64,000 nucleotides of DNA from Glycomyces lechevalierae (lineage in GTDB: Bacteria; Actinomycetota; Actinomycetes; Mycobacteriales; Micromonosporaceae): NCBI RefSeq assembly GCF_027622945.1, contig NZ_JAPZVQ010000001.1, forward strand, positions 621,917 to 685,916, in the 5' to 3' direction. How positions within the stretch are numbered: position 1 is the stretch's first letter; each line of letters begins with the position of its first letter. Below the pieces are notes generated by a model. That model did no database searches. It worked only from the letters and a program-made list of their open reading frames with translations, and was not told the origin of the DNA. Positions 43,323-50,371 of this stretch are shown one piece after another. A program made the translations under genes and the position numbers.

Positions 43323-44200
43323 CACATTCACCTCCTTCCGTGCTTCCTCGTTCTCGGTCGTCGCACATCACTTGCAGTGCCGTGCACCTTCGGTCGGGTG
43401 CCCATCACCAGCGGTCTCGCCGTCTGGCCGACCCGAGCCGCCTATCCGACCGGCCCGGTCGCCTATCTCCCTCTCCTTCTTTCTATCCCCCTCCTGTGCG
43501 CACACTGGCGCCGGGAAGGAAGTAGTGGCTGTTGTCTTGCGTGCCTTGCGTTTCTGACGTGGACTGCAGCCGGGTCCTCTAATGCCCGGCTGGCCCCGCC
43601 TGTCGCGCGGCGGACTTGCCTCGAATGTGTCTCGTTCAGAACACTGCCGCTGATCGAGGTGATCCCGACCAACGATCTCCCGCCCAGTACGACCCATCAA
43701 GGGGCCGTAGTCAGCTGCGGAACGCGATAGCACGAGAGGATGAGATCGGACGCCCCCAACAGGAGGAGAACCCTGACTTACCGGGTCGTCGCCTCGGAAT
43801 CAGTCCGGTTTGCGAGAGGCCAGAGGCTTGGCTCAGTCTGCTTGCACCTACTCAACACCTGTACGTTTTCCCTGTCCTTGTACGTACCTCAAGTATCCTT
43901 CGCCCCGCACCGAGCGTCATCACCCACAAGATGCGAAAGGCTTCACGTTCCGCCCGACCTCGGCCGGAACCCATTGCGGCCCAAGGCAAACCTCGGCGTC
44001 CCTCACTGTGACCGCGAGGTTGACTACGCCGCCCCACCACACTCCGCCGTCGCCGCCATCTTGAACGCCGAACACTGCGACCGCAAAGCCGATACGCAAG
44101 GACACGGTCACCAGAGGCGCACGGTCGCCTCCACCGATCAGCTCTCGAAGGCTCCCGTCAAGCCTGTACCCGCCCCAGGCAAGTTCTCATTCACAGTATA
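43323..44200. other. Gene-poor region of lower GC
   Basis: I see no convincing gene here. Short open frames on both strands lack ribosome-binding sites and coding-type third positions, and no RNA gene or repeat stands out. It may be decayed DNA between the fructan locus and the metal-response cassette. Confidence 0.5.
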
Positions 44201-44206
44201 TCTTTG

Positions 44207-44218
44207 CGTGAATACACG
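44207..44218. promoter_or_regulatory. Candidate operator of the CmtR-like sensor
   Basis: CGTG AATA CACG is a 4-4-4 dyad within TTTGCGTG...CACGAAAT, 15 nt before the sensor's ATG. ArsR/SmtB-family sensors bind such short dyads over their own promoters and release them on metal binding. Confidence 0.5.
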
Positions 44219-44233
44219 AAATTATGTACTGTC

Positions 44234-44569
44234 ATGTTCGTGGAAACTCTGACCTATGGACAGGTCCTGGCCCGCTTCGGCCATGCGCTGTCCGACCCCG
44301 TCCGCTCCCGCCTGCTGCTCGCACTGCGGGAGGCGCCGGGCTACCCGGCCGATCTGGCCGACCTCCTGGGCGTCTCCCGCCAGCGCCTCTCGAACCACCT
44401 TGCGTGCCTTCGAGGCTGCGGTCTCGTCGTCGCCATGCCCGAGGGCCGGCGTACCCGGTACGAACTGGCCGACCCGGGCCTGGCCCACGCCCTGGGCGAC
44501 CTACTGAACATCGCGCTCACGGTCGACCCGGCCGCGTGCGACGCGACCGACGAGCAGGGGTGCTGCTGA
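44234..44569 (+). CDS. ArsR/SmtB family metal sensor, CmtR-like
   Basis: This 111-residue winged-helix repressor closely resembles mycobacterial CmtR, a Cd(II)/Pb(II) sensor. The recognition region SRQRLSNHLACLRGCGLV carries the two Cys residues (CLRGC) that bind metal in CmtR, and the C-terminal tail has Cys residues (VDPAACDATDEQGCC) that can supply the third ligand. ATG 44234 is preferred over GTG 44204 because the latter would lie within the operator. It is followed by the transporter with a 1-nt overlap, so it probably derepresses that gene on metal stress. Confidence 0.85.
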   Translation: MFVETLTYGQVLARFGHALSDPVRSRLLLALREAPGYPADLADLLGVSRQRLSNHLACLRGCGLVVAMPEGRRTRYELADPGLAHALGDLLNIALTVDPAACDATDEQGCC

Positions 44570-45330
44570 TGGCCTCCGCGCAGGTACTCACCGTCGAGCG
44601 ACGCGACCGGCTCACCCTCATCGTGCGACTCCTCGTCGCGGCGACCATCACCTACAACATCGTCGAAGCGGTCGTCGCCATCAGCGCGGGCACCATCGCC
44701 TCTTCCACGGCTCTCATCGGGTTCGGTCTCGACTCGATCGTTGAAGTCGCTTCGGCCGCAGCCGTGGCCTGGCAGTTCTCCGCCGCCACCCACGAGAAGC
44801 GGGAAGCGCGCGAGAAGGTCGCGTTGAAGCTCATCGCGATCGCCTTCTTCGCTCTCGCCGCCTACGTCACGGTCGAGTCGGTCCGCGCCCTCATCGGCGC
44901 CGAGGCCGCCGAGCACTCCACAGTCGGCATCGTCCTCGCAGCGGTGTCGCTCGCGGTAATGCCCGCGCTGTCCCTGGCGCAGCGCCGGGCCGGAAGGGAA
45001 CTCGGTTCGGCCTCTGCCGTTGCGGATTCGAAGCAGACGATGCTCTGTACTTACCTGTCGGCGGTCCTGCTGGTCGGCCTCGTGGTCAACAGCGTCTTCG
45101 GGTGGTGGTGGGCCGACCCCGCCGCGGCCCTGGTCATCGCCGCGTTGGCGGTCAAGGAGGGCCGCGAAGCGTGGAAGGGCGACAACTGCTGTGCCCCAGT
45201 CGGACTCACCCTGGCGGACCAGAGCGGCAAGGACGAGGACTGCGACGACGGCTGCTGCTCTCCCGCCGCAGACTCGCCAACGATGATCACGATCATGAAG
45301 GCCTCCAAGCCATCTCGCACCGATGCCTAG
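44569..45330 (+). CDS. Cation transporter (CDF-like) with Cys-rich C-terminal tail
   Basis: This 253-residue membrane protein has about six hydrophobic segments and resembles the cation diffusion facilitator superfamily; FGLDSIVEVASA provides a helix-II-type Asp and ADPAAALVIA an Asp in a later helix. The C-terminal tail has DNCCAP and DEDCDDGCCSP, clusters of Cys and Asp suited to soft metals. Coupled by overlap (TGATG) to the CmtR-like gene, it should export Cd, Pb or Zn. Its stop overlaps that of the convergent HxlR gene in CTAG. Confidence 0.82.
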   Translation: MASAQVLTVERRDRLTLIVRLLVAATITYNIVEAVVAISAGTIASSTALIGFGLDSIVEVASAAAVAWQFSAATHEKREAREKVALKLIAIAFFALAAYVTVESVRALIGAEAAEHSTVGIVLAAVSLAVMPALSLAQRRAGRELGSASAVADSKQTMLCTYLSAVLLVGLVVNSVFGWWWADPAAALVIAALAVKEGREAWKGDNCCAPVGLTLADQSGKDEDCDDGCCSPAADSPTMITIMKASKPSRTDA

Positions 45331-45698
45331 CCGTCGTCGGCATTCTCGGCAGTGGTGGGAGGGGCATCGGCGAGCGCGGCAGCCCACCGCCGCGACCACT
45401 CGATGACGGGATCGAGGGACTTGCGGGCGTCGTGGCCGAGCGTGGTGAGGGCGTAGGTGCCGTCACTCCGCACCTCGGCGAGCCGAGCCTCTTGAAGCTC
45501 GGTGAGCCGTTGCCGCAGGACGCTTGACGACATGTCGTCGCAGCGCCGCTGCAGCAGCCGGAATCCGAGCGGCTCGTTCCCAAGCTCCCAGATGATGCGC
45601 AGCGTCCAGCGGCGCCCGAACAGGTCCAGTGCCGCCATCAGCGATCGGCCCGTGGTGGAACCGCGGACCGGTCGGCCCGGCATGGGCGTCGTGCTCAT
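45327..45698 (-). CDS. HxlR family transcriptional regulator
   Basis: This 123-residue winged-helix protein shows the HxlR pattern: LFGRRWTLRIIWELGNEPLGF, then the recognition helix region MSSSVLRQRLTELQEARL and a wing, with a C-terminal dimerisation helix (VIEWSRRWAAAL). Related proteins sense electrophiles or oxidants through Cys; only one Cys (RRCDDM) is present here. It is divergent from the DUF1330 gene across a very large dyad (45719-45776), which is the likely operator for both. Confidence 0.87.
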   Translation of the reverse strand: MSTTPMPGRPVRGSTTGRSLMAALDLFGRRWTLRIIWELGNEPLGFRLLQRRCDDMSSSVLRQRLTELQEARLAEVRSDGTYALTTLGHDARKSLDPVIEWSRRWAAALADAPPTTAENADDG

Positions 45699-45718
45699 GG
45701 CTCTCCGTCGACTCTTGC

Positions 45719-45776
45719 GCTTCGAATTCCGAAGCTGTAGTGTCGCACATCGCGACAGTGCTTCGGAATTCGAAGC
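45719..45776. promoter_or_regulatory. 58-bp dyad operator region between HxlR and DUF1330 genes
   Basis: GCTTCGAATTCCGAAGC (45719-45735) and GCTTCGGAATTCGAAGC (45760-45776) are exact reverse complements, and each is itself a GCTTCG-N5-CGAAGC dyad. Between them TGTCGC (45741-45746) and GCGACA (45752-45757) form a further inverted repeat. The structure fits two regulator dimers bound side by side. Confidence 0.8.
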
Positions 45777-45800
45777 ACGCATCCCGACATTGGAGGCTCC

Positions 45801-46097
45801 ATGCGCAAGGGCTACTGGGTCAGCGTCTACCCCACTATCGATGACCCTGCGAGGCTTGAGGTCTACAACGAACTGGCAGGTCGAGCCGTCAAGGCCGCAA
45901 ACGGACGGGTGCTCGCCAGCGTCGGCGGCCGGGTCGAAGCCCACGAAGCCGGAATCGCTGAGCGCGTCGTGCTGATCGAGTTCGACAGCTTCGAACAAGC
46001 GGTCGCCGCGCGCGCGAGCGCGGCCTACCAGGAGGCATTGGCCGAACTCCCCGACGGCTTCGAGCGCGACTTCCGCATCGTTGAAGGCCGCGACTGA
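45801..46097 (+). CDS. DUF1330 domain protein
   Basis: This 98-residue protein has the DUF1330 pattern: GYWVSVYPTIDDPARLEVYNELA, then RVLASVGGRVEAHEAG and RVVLIEFDSFEQAVA, a dimeric ferredoxin-like fold. Its biochemical role is unknown. TGGAGG precedes ATG 45801. As the divergent partner of the HxlR gene it is the probable regulated target. Confidence 0.85.
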   Translation: MRKGYWVSVYPTIDDPARLEVYNELAGRAVKAANGRVLASVGGRVEAHEAGIAERVVLIEFDSFEQAVAARASAAYQEALAELPDGFERDFRIVEGRD

Positions 46098-46120
46098 CCG
46101 AGGTCCAGTCGGACCTCCAC

Positions 46121-46460
46121 TGAGGTTTCAGTGAGCCGGTGCCCGGAGCGCCAAGCACTCCGGGCCCCGCCTGGCGCACGATAAGGTGACCGCGTGAGCA
46201 GTCTCGAGGTGCGCCAGGGTCGAAGACGGTCTCGGGAAGGAATCCCCAAGGAGCGCCGACGCATACGCGCCAGGCGATCGCATCGATCAGCGTCCGCCGC
46301 GACCTGGTGATCGGCCGCCCCGTCGCTGCTGGGGCGGCAGCCATCGGCGCAAGCGCCGCCACTGGCATCGGTGAGCGCGGCACCGAGACCGGCCTCCAGT
46401 ATTGAGTTTCGTTGCGACACAACAAAACTACCTGGAGGCTCACTCAGTTCTCAAACACTG
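46121..46460 (-). mobile_element. Degenerate insertion-sequence relic (IS5-like)
   Basis: The minus strand around 46310-46230 encodes RRTLIDAIAWRVCVGAPW followed by LPE, which resembles the N-terminal region of IS5-family transposases (a helix, then GxPWRDLPE), but the frame breaks shortly after. Imperfect inverted ends may be present: TTTCAGTGAGCC near 46126-46137 and GGCTCACTCAGTTCTCAAAC at 46437-46456. The rest of the transposase is missing, so this is a non-functional internal-deletion relic. Confidence 0.45.
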
Positions 46461-46467
46461 CCTAGCA

Positions 46468-46500
46468 ACCAGGGCCGGGCGCATCGCGCCCGGCTCTGGT
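46468..46500. terminator. Hairpin terminator, second copy
   Basis: ACCAGGGCCGGGCG and CGCCCGGCTCTGGT form a 14-bp stem with one G-T pair and a 5-nt loop, directly downstream (minus strand) of the DUF397 relic. It matches the hairpins at 42784 and 47967. Confidence 0.7.
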
Positions 46501-46690
46501 CTTTGCGTTTGAGGGTGTGCAGCCGCAGGCTGCCGTGCGGAGCAGACCGGTGAAGTCAGCGGCCTTCAGGTCAAAGACCGGGGAGACGTCACCGAGCTTG
46601 CTGTCCCGCACCGAAGTCAGCCGCGAAGGCGCGGGCTTCGACGCATTTGGAGTCGGTATTACCGCTGCTCCGGCTGGACTTGCGCCAGCG
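46501..46690 (-). pseudogene. Frameshifted DUF397 relic
   Basis: This segment is about 80 percent identical by eye to the intact DUF397 gene at 48018-48203, including its downstream hairpin. The minus strand reads WRKSSRSSGNTDSKCVEARAFAADF from 46687, then loses the frame: where the intact copy has TTCCAGGTGC this one has TTCGGTGC, a 2-nt deletion near 46612. The second half (VRDSKLGDVSPVFDLKAADF) is in another frame, and the normal stop codon is also lost. No start codon or Xre partner is left. Confidence 0.8.
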
Positions 46691-46857
46691 CGAGACTCGG
46701 ACCTCGACACGGAGTCCGCCTGGCCGCTGCTCTGGCAAGTAACACCGACTCGCGTCCTGGCGGCCGATTCGACCGAGTGAACCTTTGCAACAGTTCGAGA
46801 TCTCTTGCGGGACGACGCTCAGTGGTATCGGGCGCCAGCCACCATGCTGGTGCCCGA

Positions 46858-47283
46858 TCAGCGGGCGGTCGTGGCCGTTCCCTTGCCGCCCAAGGGGGAG
46901 CGTCGCGCGATGACTTTTCGGTGGCGAATCCTCCAGCCTCCTTCATTGCGCACGATCGCGTCCTCGTAAGTCACGGTGCCGGTCGTGCCGTCGGTGTTGA
47001 CGCCGATCCCCTTCGAGAGGGCGTGCACCTGCCCCGCGGTGGTCTCGGTGAGCACGATGTTGGTGACATGGTGCCCCAGCGGGTTGCCCTCGCCGAGCGC
47101 AAGTGCCGCCTCGCGGCAGGCTGCGAGCCCTTCGAGCGGCGCCGATCCGAGGTCGGTCACGTCGTAGACAGCGTCGGTGGTGAGCACCTCGTCGAGCCGG
47201 TCGAGCTCGCCGGCGTCGATCAAGTGGCCGTGCATCGCCAGCAGCTCGGTGATGGCTGCGCGGTCGTCGGCGGTGATGGTCAT
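46858..47283 (-). CDS. SnoaL-like/NTF2-like family protein
   Basis: This 141-residue protein has the cone-like NTF2 fold pattern seen in SnoaL_4 domain proteins: ITELLAMHGHLIDAGELDRLDEVLT, then VYDVTDLGS, HHVTNIVL and WRIRHRKVIAR. Members are small enzymes or ligand-binding proteins; the Asp/His positions of aldol-type catalysis or hydratase activity cannot be assigned here. GAGGA supports ATG 47283. It is divergent from the TetR gene across two palindromic operators and is the probable target. Confidence 0.8.
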   Translation of the reverse strand: MTITADDRAAITELLAMHGHLIDAGELDRLDEVLTTDAVYDVTDLGSAPLEGLAACREAALALGEGNPLGHHVTNIVLTETTAGQVHALSKGIGVNTDGTTGTVTYEDAIVRNEGGWRIRHRKVIARRSPLGGKGTATTAR

Positions 47284-47336
47284 GCCAGTCCTCATTTCCA
47301 AAGGTCAGCAGGGTTTCTCGCACCAAGTGCAGCATC

Positions 47337-47385
47337 CGGGGACTTCCCCGTTTCGATGATCCTACAATATACGGGGACATCCCCG
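47337..47385. promoter_or_regulatory. Two TetR operators in the divergent SnoaL/TetR promoter
   Basis: CGGGGACTTCCCCG (47337-47350) and CGGGGACATCCCCG (47372-47385) share the 6-bp arms CGGGGA / TCCCCG with a 2-bp centre, and their starts are 35 bp apart. TACAAT (47363-47368) between them could be the -10 of the TetR gene. Confidence 0.75.
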
Positions 47386-47407
47386 CTTATGTGATGGGAG
47401 TGATCGG

Positions 47408-47965
47408 ATGGCACCCAGGGCCGACGGCGTCAAGAACGCCGCCCTGCTGCTCGCCGCGGCTCGAGAACTGTTCGAGGAGCACGGCCCGGATGCCGCGTTG
47501 GACCAGATCGCGCGGCGGGCCGGAGTCGGCAACGCTACGCTCTACCGGCACTTCCCCACTCGCGCCGACCTCCTCATCGCCGTCTACGAAGACGACGTCG
47601 CGGCGTTGTGCGCCAAGGGTGAGTCGCTTCTGTCCGAGCCCTCGGCGACCGAAGCCCTGTTCGCGTGGCTGGACCTTCTCGCCACCCACATCGCGACCAA
47701 ACGTGCCCTGGCCTTCACCGGGACCGAGCGCCGACCCGAGCATCGCACCGCATTGTTCGACCGCTGGCACGACTCGATCCGTGCCACTGCCGAGCGACTG
47801 TTGGACCGCGCGCGCGACACCGACGCGCTGCGACCCGATTTCACCGTCGGCGACATACTCACACTGACCAGCGCTGCCGCCTCAGCGGCCACCGATGCCG
47901 ACCATGCACTCCATCTGGTACGCATCATCTGCCACGGAATGGAAGCAGACGGCCAGGCACAATGA
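47408..47965 (+). CDS. TetR family transcriptional regulator
   Basis: This 185-residue regulator has a TetR helix-turn-helix (ALDQIARRAGVGNATLYRHFPTRADLL, about residues 30-56, given in two parts: ALDQIARRAGVGNATLYRHF and PTRADLL) and an all-helical ligand domain. It is divergent from the SnoaL-like gene and close to two matching palindromes, so it probably represses both. The natural ligand is unknown. A hairpin terminator follows immediately after its stop. Confidence 0.87.
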   Translation: MAPRADGVKNAALLLAAARELFEEHGPDAALDQIARRAGVGNATLYRHFPTRADLLIAVYEDDVAALCAKGESLLSEPSATEALFAWLDLLATHIATKRALAFTGTERRPEHRTALFDRWHDSIRATAERLLDRARDTDALRPDFTVGDILTLTSAAASAATDADHALHLVRIICHGMEADGQAQ

Positions 47966-47966
47966 T

Positions 47967-47997
47967 CAGGGCCAGGCGCGCGATGCGCCCGGCCCTG
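47967..47997. terminator. Bidirectional terminator between TetR and DUF397 genes
   Basis: CAGGGCC-A-GGCGC and GCGCC-C-GGCCCTG form a stem with one mismatch and a short loop, 1 nt after the TetR stop and 20 nt beyond the DUF397 stop on the other strand. It belongs to the same hairpin family as 42784 and 46468. Confidence 0.7.
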
Positions 47998-48017
47998 GTC
48001 TTTGCGTTTGCGGGTGT

Positions 48018-48203
48018 TCAGTCGCGGGCTGCCGTGCGGAGCAGACCGGTGAAGTCGGAGGCCTTCAGGTCGAAGACCGGGGAGGTGTCACCGAGCTTGC
48101 TGTCCCGCACCTGGAAGTCAGCCGCGACGGCCCGAGCTTCGACGCATTCGGTGTCGGCCGCTCCGCTGCTACGGCTCGACTTTCGCCACGGTGCCTCGTT
48201 CAC
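48018..48203 (-). CDS. DUF397 domain protein
   Basis: This 61-residue protein has the full DUF397 pattern: APWRKSSRSSG, CVEARAVAADFQVRDSKLGD and a terminal FDLKASDFTGLLRTAARD. In actinomycetes such proteins are encoded right after an Xre/DUF5753 regulator and probably act with it. The GTG start overlaps the regulator's stop (GTGA, 48200-48203), so translation is coupled. Confidence 0.9.
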   Translation of the reverse strand: MNEAPWRKSSRSSGAADTECVEARAVAADFQVRDSKLGDTSPVFDLKASDFTGLLRTAARD

Positions 48204-49021
48204 AGCGTGATCTCCTTGATCGGCCTGTACTGGCCCTCGCCCGCGGCAATGCTGTACCGGTAGTAACTCACGGACTCTTCCGCCTCAAAGTAGATCATCC
48301 CGTTGCCAGCCTCAACGCAAACGATATCCGGGAAGTTCTCGTCTGCGAAGCTCAGCATCGCGAAGGGGACGTTGAGCAGTGGCGATGGGCCGTATTCGAA
48401 CGGCAGGTAGTTGACCGTCGCATAGGGGAGGGCATCTGCCGCGATCAGTCTGTCGATCTGCTCCTCATCCCCGGCGAATCGTACGACCGCCTCGCTGATA
48501 AGGAACTTGTAGGTTCGGCCGCCTCCCCCTCCCCAGAACGACTGCTGCCCTTTAAGGCGAAGATCGACTTGTCTGTCGACGCCCGCTTCATCGAGCCCCG
48601 GATTGCCGGAGAAGACCCTGCGCGCATAGCGCTCAGTTTGGAGCTTTCCGGGTACGTAGGTCGTCTCGAACCGGAACACCTCGCAAGCCTCGAGCTCAAG
48701 CTCTTGATATGCGTTGTAGCCGAAGGGGCCTTTCCCCCAGGGCTGCGACCAGGTTGTGCCTTCCCGAAGCTCCCAGAGTCGTTGAAGCTCGAATTTTTCC
48801 TCTGCAGGAATCTTGTACAGGTCACACAGCGCCCCGATGACCGGATAGGTCAAGCCGGTTGCCTCACCGCCCTCCAGGCGCTGGAGCGATCTTGTGGATC
48901 CGACGATCGCGGTGATCCTCTCGTGCCGCATCGGCAACCCCGCCTGCTCTCGCTTCATGCGGAGCCTGCGTCCGATGAGCTTGCGGCGTACCGAAGTTCG
49001 GCGTGGTGCATTCGTTGCCAT
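48200..49021 (-). CDS. Xre family regulator with DUF5753 (SCP1.201-type)
   Basis: This 273-residue protein has an N-terminal helix-turn-helix (RRLRMKREQAGLPMRHERIT then SLQRLEGGEATGLTYPVIGAL) and a C-terminal DUF5753 domain recognisable from ELELEACEVFRFETTYVPGKLQTERYARRV (starts near residue 110) and LPFEYGPSPLLNVPFAMLSF. WhiJ-like members control development or are linked to small partner proteins such as DUF397. ATG 49021 is chosen because upstream residues are not conserved. It is divergent from two unknown small genes at 49265 and 49599. Confidence 0.88.
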   Translation of the reverse strand: MATNAPRRTSVRRKLIGRRLRMKREQAGLPMRHERITAIVGSTRSLQRLEGGEATGLTYPVIGALCDLYKIPAEEKFELQRLWELREGTTWSQPWGKGPFGYNAYQELELEACEVFRFETTYVPGKLQTERYARRVFSGNPGLDEAGVDRQVDLRLKGQQSFWGGGGGRTYKFLISEAVVRFAGDEEQIDRLIAADALPYATVNYLPFEYGPSPLLNVPFAMLSFADENFPDIVCVEAGNGMIYFEAEESVSYYRYSIAAGEGQYRPIKEITL

Positions 49022-49264
49022 CCACTCAGTAAAACAAACAACACCTGATCCGCAACCCCCATCATGTGCGGTTTGAAGTGTCGTTCCGCGTAGGCCTACA
49101 TGCCGTGGCGGAGCGCTACGCGCACAGCGCCACAGCCAGCCGCCACGGCGCATAGATACCCCCTGAACAGGCATTTCACCCTTGATTCAGCGTGTCGATC
49201 TGCCTATCTTCGATCTATCGCGAGATGCGGCCACTCACATTGATCCGAAGTGGAGGAACAAGAT

Positions 49265-49591
49265 ATGGGGGAACAAAATGCAAGCGGTGCAAGGCGAACC
49301 GACTCGTTCGAGCGAGGAGCGTTCCACGATGACTACCGGTCTTACAAAGTCCGCGCGTCGAGCGCCGATGCGCCCGACTCATTCCAAGTCGTCACCGGCG
49401 CGAGCGAGGACATCGTGCTGATCGTGTCCGGGCTGAACTCCGGCAACCTGAAGGCGACCTGGGGTCCGTTCTGGCGGTCGTTCAAACCCAACTGGAAGAT
49501 CTGGGTCGAGGACTCGGCTTTCCGGGTGTTCTACAGCGGCCGCACCGCACTCCCTTCGACCCCGCCGATGGTGAAGTTCTGCGATGGGTAG
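49265..49591 (+). CDS. Hypothetical small protein divergent from the Xre-DUF397 pair
   Basis: I do not recognise this 108-residue protein. It is hydrophilic at the N-terminus (residues 1-30), with a compact aromatic C-terminal half (SFQVVTGASEDIVLIVSGLN, then WGPFWRSFKPNWKIWVED). GGAGG at 49252-49256 supports ATG 49265. It lies 244 nt from the divergent regulator and 7 nt before the next small gene, so the two small genes probably form a unit controlled by that regulator. Confidence 0.6.
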   Translation: MGEQNASGARRTDSFERGAFHDDYRSYKVRASSADAPDSFQVVTGASEDIVLIVSGLNSGNLKATWGPFWRSFKPNWKIWVEDSAFRVFYSGRTALPSTPPMVKFCDG

Positions 49592-49598
49592 GACCGCC

Positions 49599-49928
49599 AT
49601 GCCCGCCTTGCCTTCCGAGGAACCCGGCGACCGGCCCTCGCACCGCTCCGACGGTCAGCCCGCGAAGTACGGCTACCTCGGCGGGTTCACCCGCTACGCC
49701 GCCCGGTTCTCCGTCTACGAACTCGGGCCGAGCCTCAACGGCTTCCCGGACTTCCCGAACCGGTTCCTGGTCGACGTGGACGACGGCGTCGGCCCGCGCG
49801 AGTGCTGCCGGTTCACCGATGCCGCCGATGACGAACCGGTCTGGAACGGCGCGTGGAACGGTGACGACTGGTGCCCGTGGATTCTCGACCAGTCGCGCGC
49901 GCTCATGCCCGACCTCGGGCCCGCATAA
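49599..49928 (+). CDS. Hypothetical small protein
   Basis: This 109-residue protein is of unknown function. It is acidic, rich in Trp, Tyr and Phe (KYGYLGGFTRYAARFSVYEL, then WNGAWNGDDWCPWILD), and has paired Cys residues (ECCRF). AGGA at 49590-49593, five nt upstream, favours ATG 49599 over the in-frame ATG 49584 that overlaps the previous gene. It has no signal peptide or membrane segment. Confidence 0.6.
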   Translation: MPALPSEEPGDRPSHRSDGQPAKYGYLGGFTRYAARFSVYELGPSLNGFPDFPNRFLVDVDDGVGPRECCRFTDAADDEPVWNGAWNGDDWCPWILDQSRALMPDLGPA

Positions 49929-49977
49929 CCAGCTTGACCTGTGGCGACGGCGTCCGCTCTGGCGTCAGCGAAGGCCT

Positions 49978-50001
49978 GGTCCCGACCAGCTTGGTCGGAC
50001 C
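49978..50001 (+). terminator. Hairpin between the small genes and the kdp operon
   Basis: GGTCCCGACC and GGTCGGACC pair with a one-base bulge around a 5-nt loop, 50 nt after the preceding stop. It may end that unit or belong to the kdp leader. Confidence 0.45.
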
Positions 50002-50201
50002 GGGCCGCCGCTGTGGGCACCGCCACGGCTCTGCTCTGGAGTCGTCAACGATGCGTCAAGTGTTCGAGCGAACGCGTATGGAGGGCGTCAAGCGGTCTAG
50101 GCAAGGGCTTCCATACGACGTTCACTGGGCCGAGCCGACGCACCCCGGTCGGCGGCGCGGCGCCTGCCGCGCCTCCCTGGTTCGCTGAGAAGAAGGAAAC
50201 A

Positions 50202-50285
50202 ATGCCCGATCTCGCCTATCTGGCGCTGACGGTGGCCTGCTTCGTCGCCCTCGCACTCGTCGTCAAGGCGGTGGAGAAGCTGTGA
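50202..50285 (+). CDS. 27-residue single-helix membrane peptide upstream of kdpF
   Basis: ATG 50202 is preceded by AGAAGGA and encodes one hydrophobic helix ([18 protein letters not shown]) with a basic end. Its TGA overlaps the GTG of kdpF (50282-50285), so the two are coupled. Similar tiny genes precede kdpF in other actinobacteria as far as I recall; a role as an accessory of the Kdp complex is inferred. Confidence 0.65.
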   Translation: MPDLAYLALTVACFVALALVVKAVEKL

Positions 50286-50371
50286 GCGCCGTGAACGCCA
50301 TCGGCCTCGTCCTGGCCGTCATCACCGGTGCCTACCTCGTGTGGGCCCTCCTGAAACCAGAGCGTTTCTGA
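50282..50371 (+). CDS. kdpF: Kdp complex small subunit KdpF
   Basis: This 29-residue membrane peptide ([19 protein letters not shown], ending KPERF) matches KdpF, which stabilises the KdpFABC potassium pump. It is too small for most gene callers. The GTG start overlaps the upstream ORF stop (GTGA) and its own TGA overlaps the kdpA ATG (TGATG). Confidence 0.82.
   Translation: MSAVNAIGLVLAVITGAYLVWALLKPERF

Noticed and set aside
46777..47394. Plus-strand frame opposite the SnoaL-like gene
   Set aside because: The opposite strand has the clear NTF2-like pattern and a ribosome-binding site, and the plus frame would cross both TetR operators.
49929..50201. c-di-AMP (ydaO-type) riboswitch in the kdp leader
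   Set aside because: Potassium operons often carry one, so I looked for its conserved blocks, but could not find them; only a simple hairpin is present.
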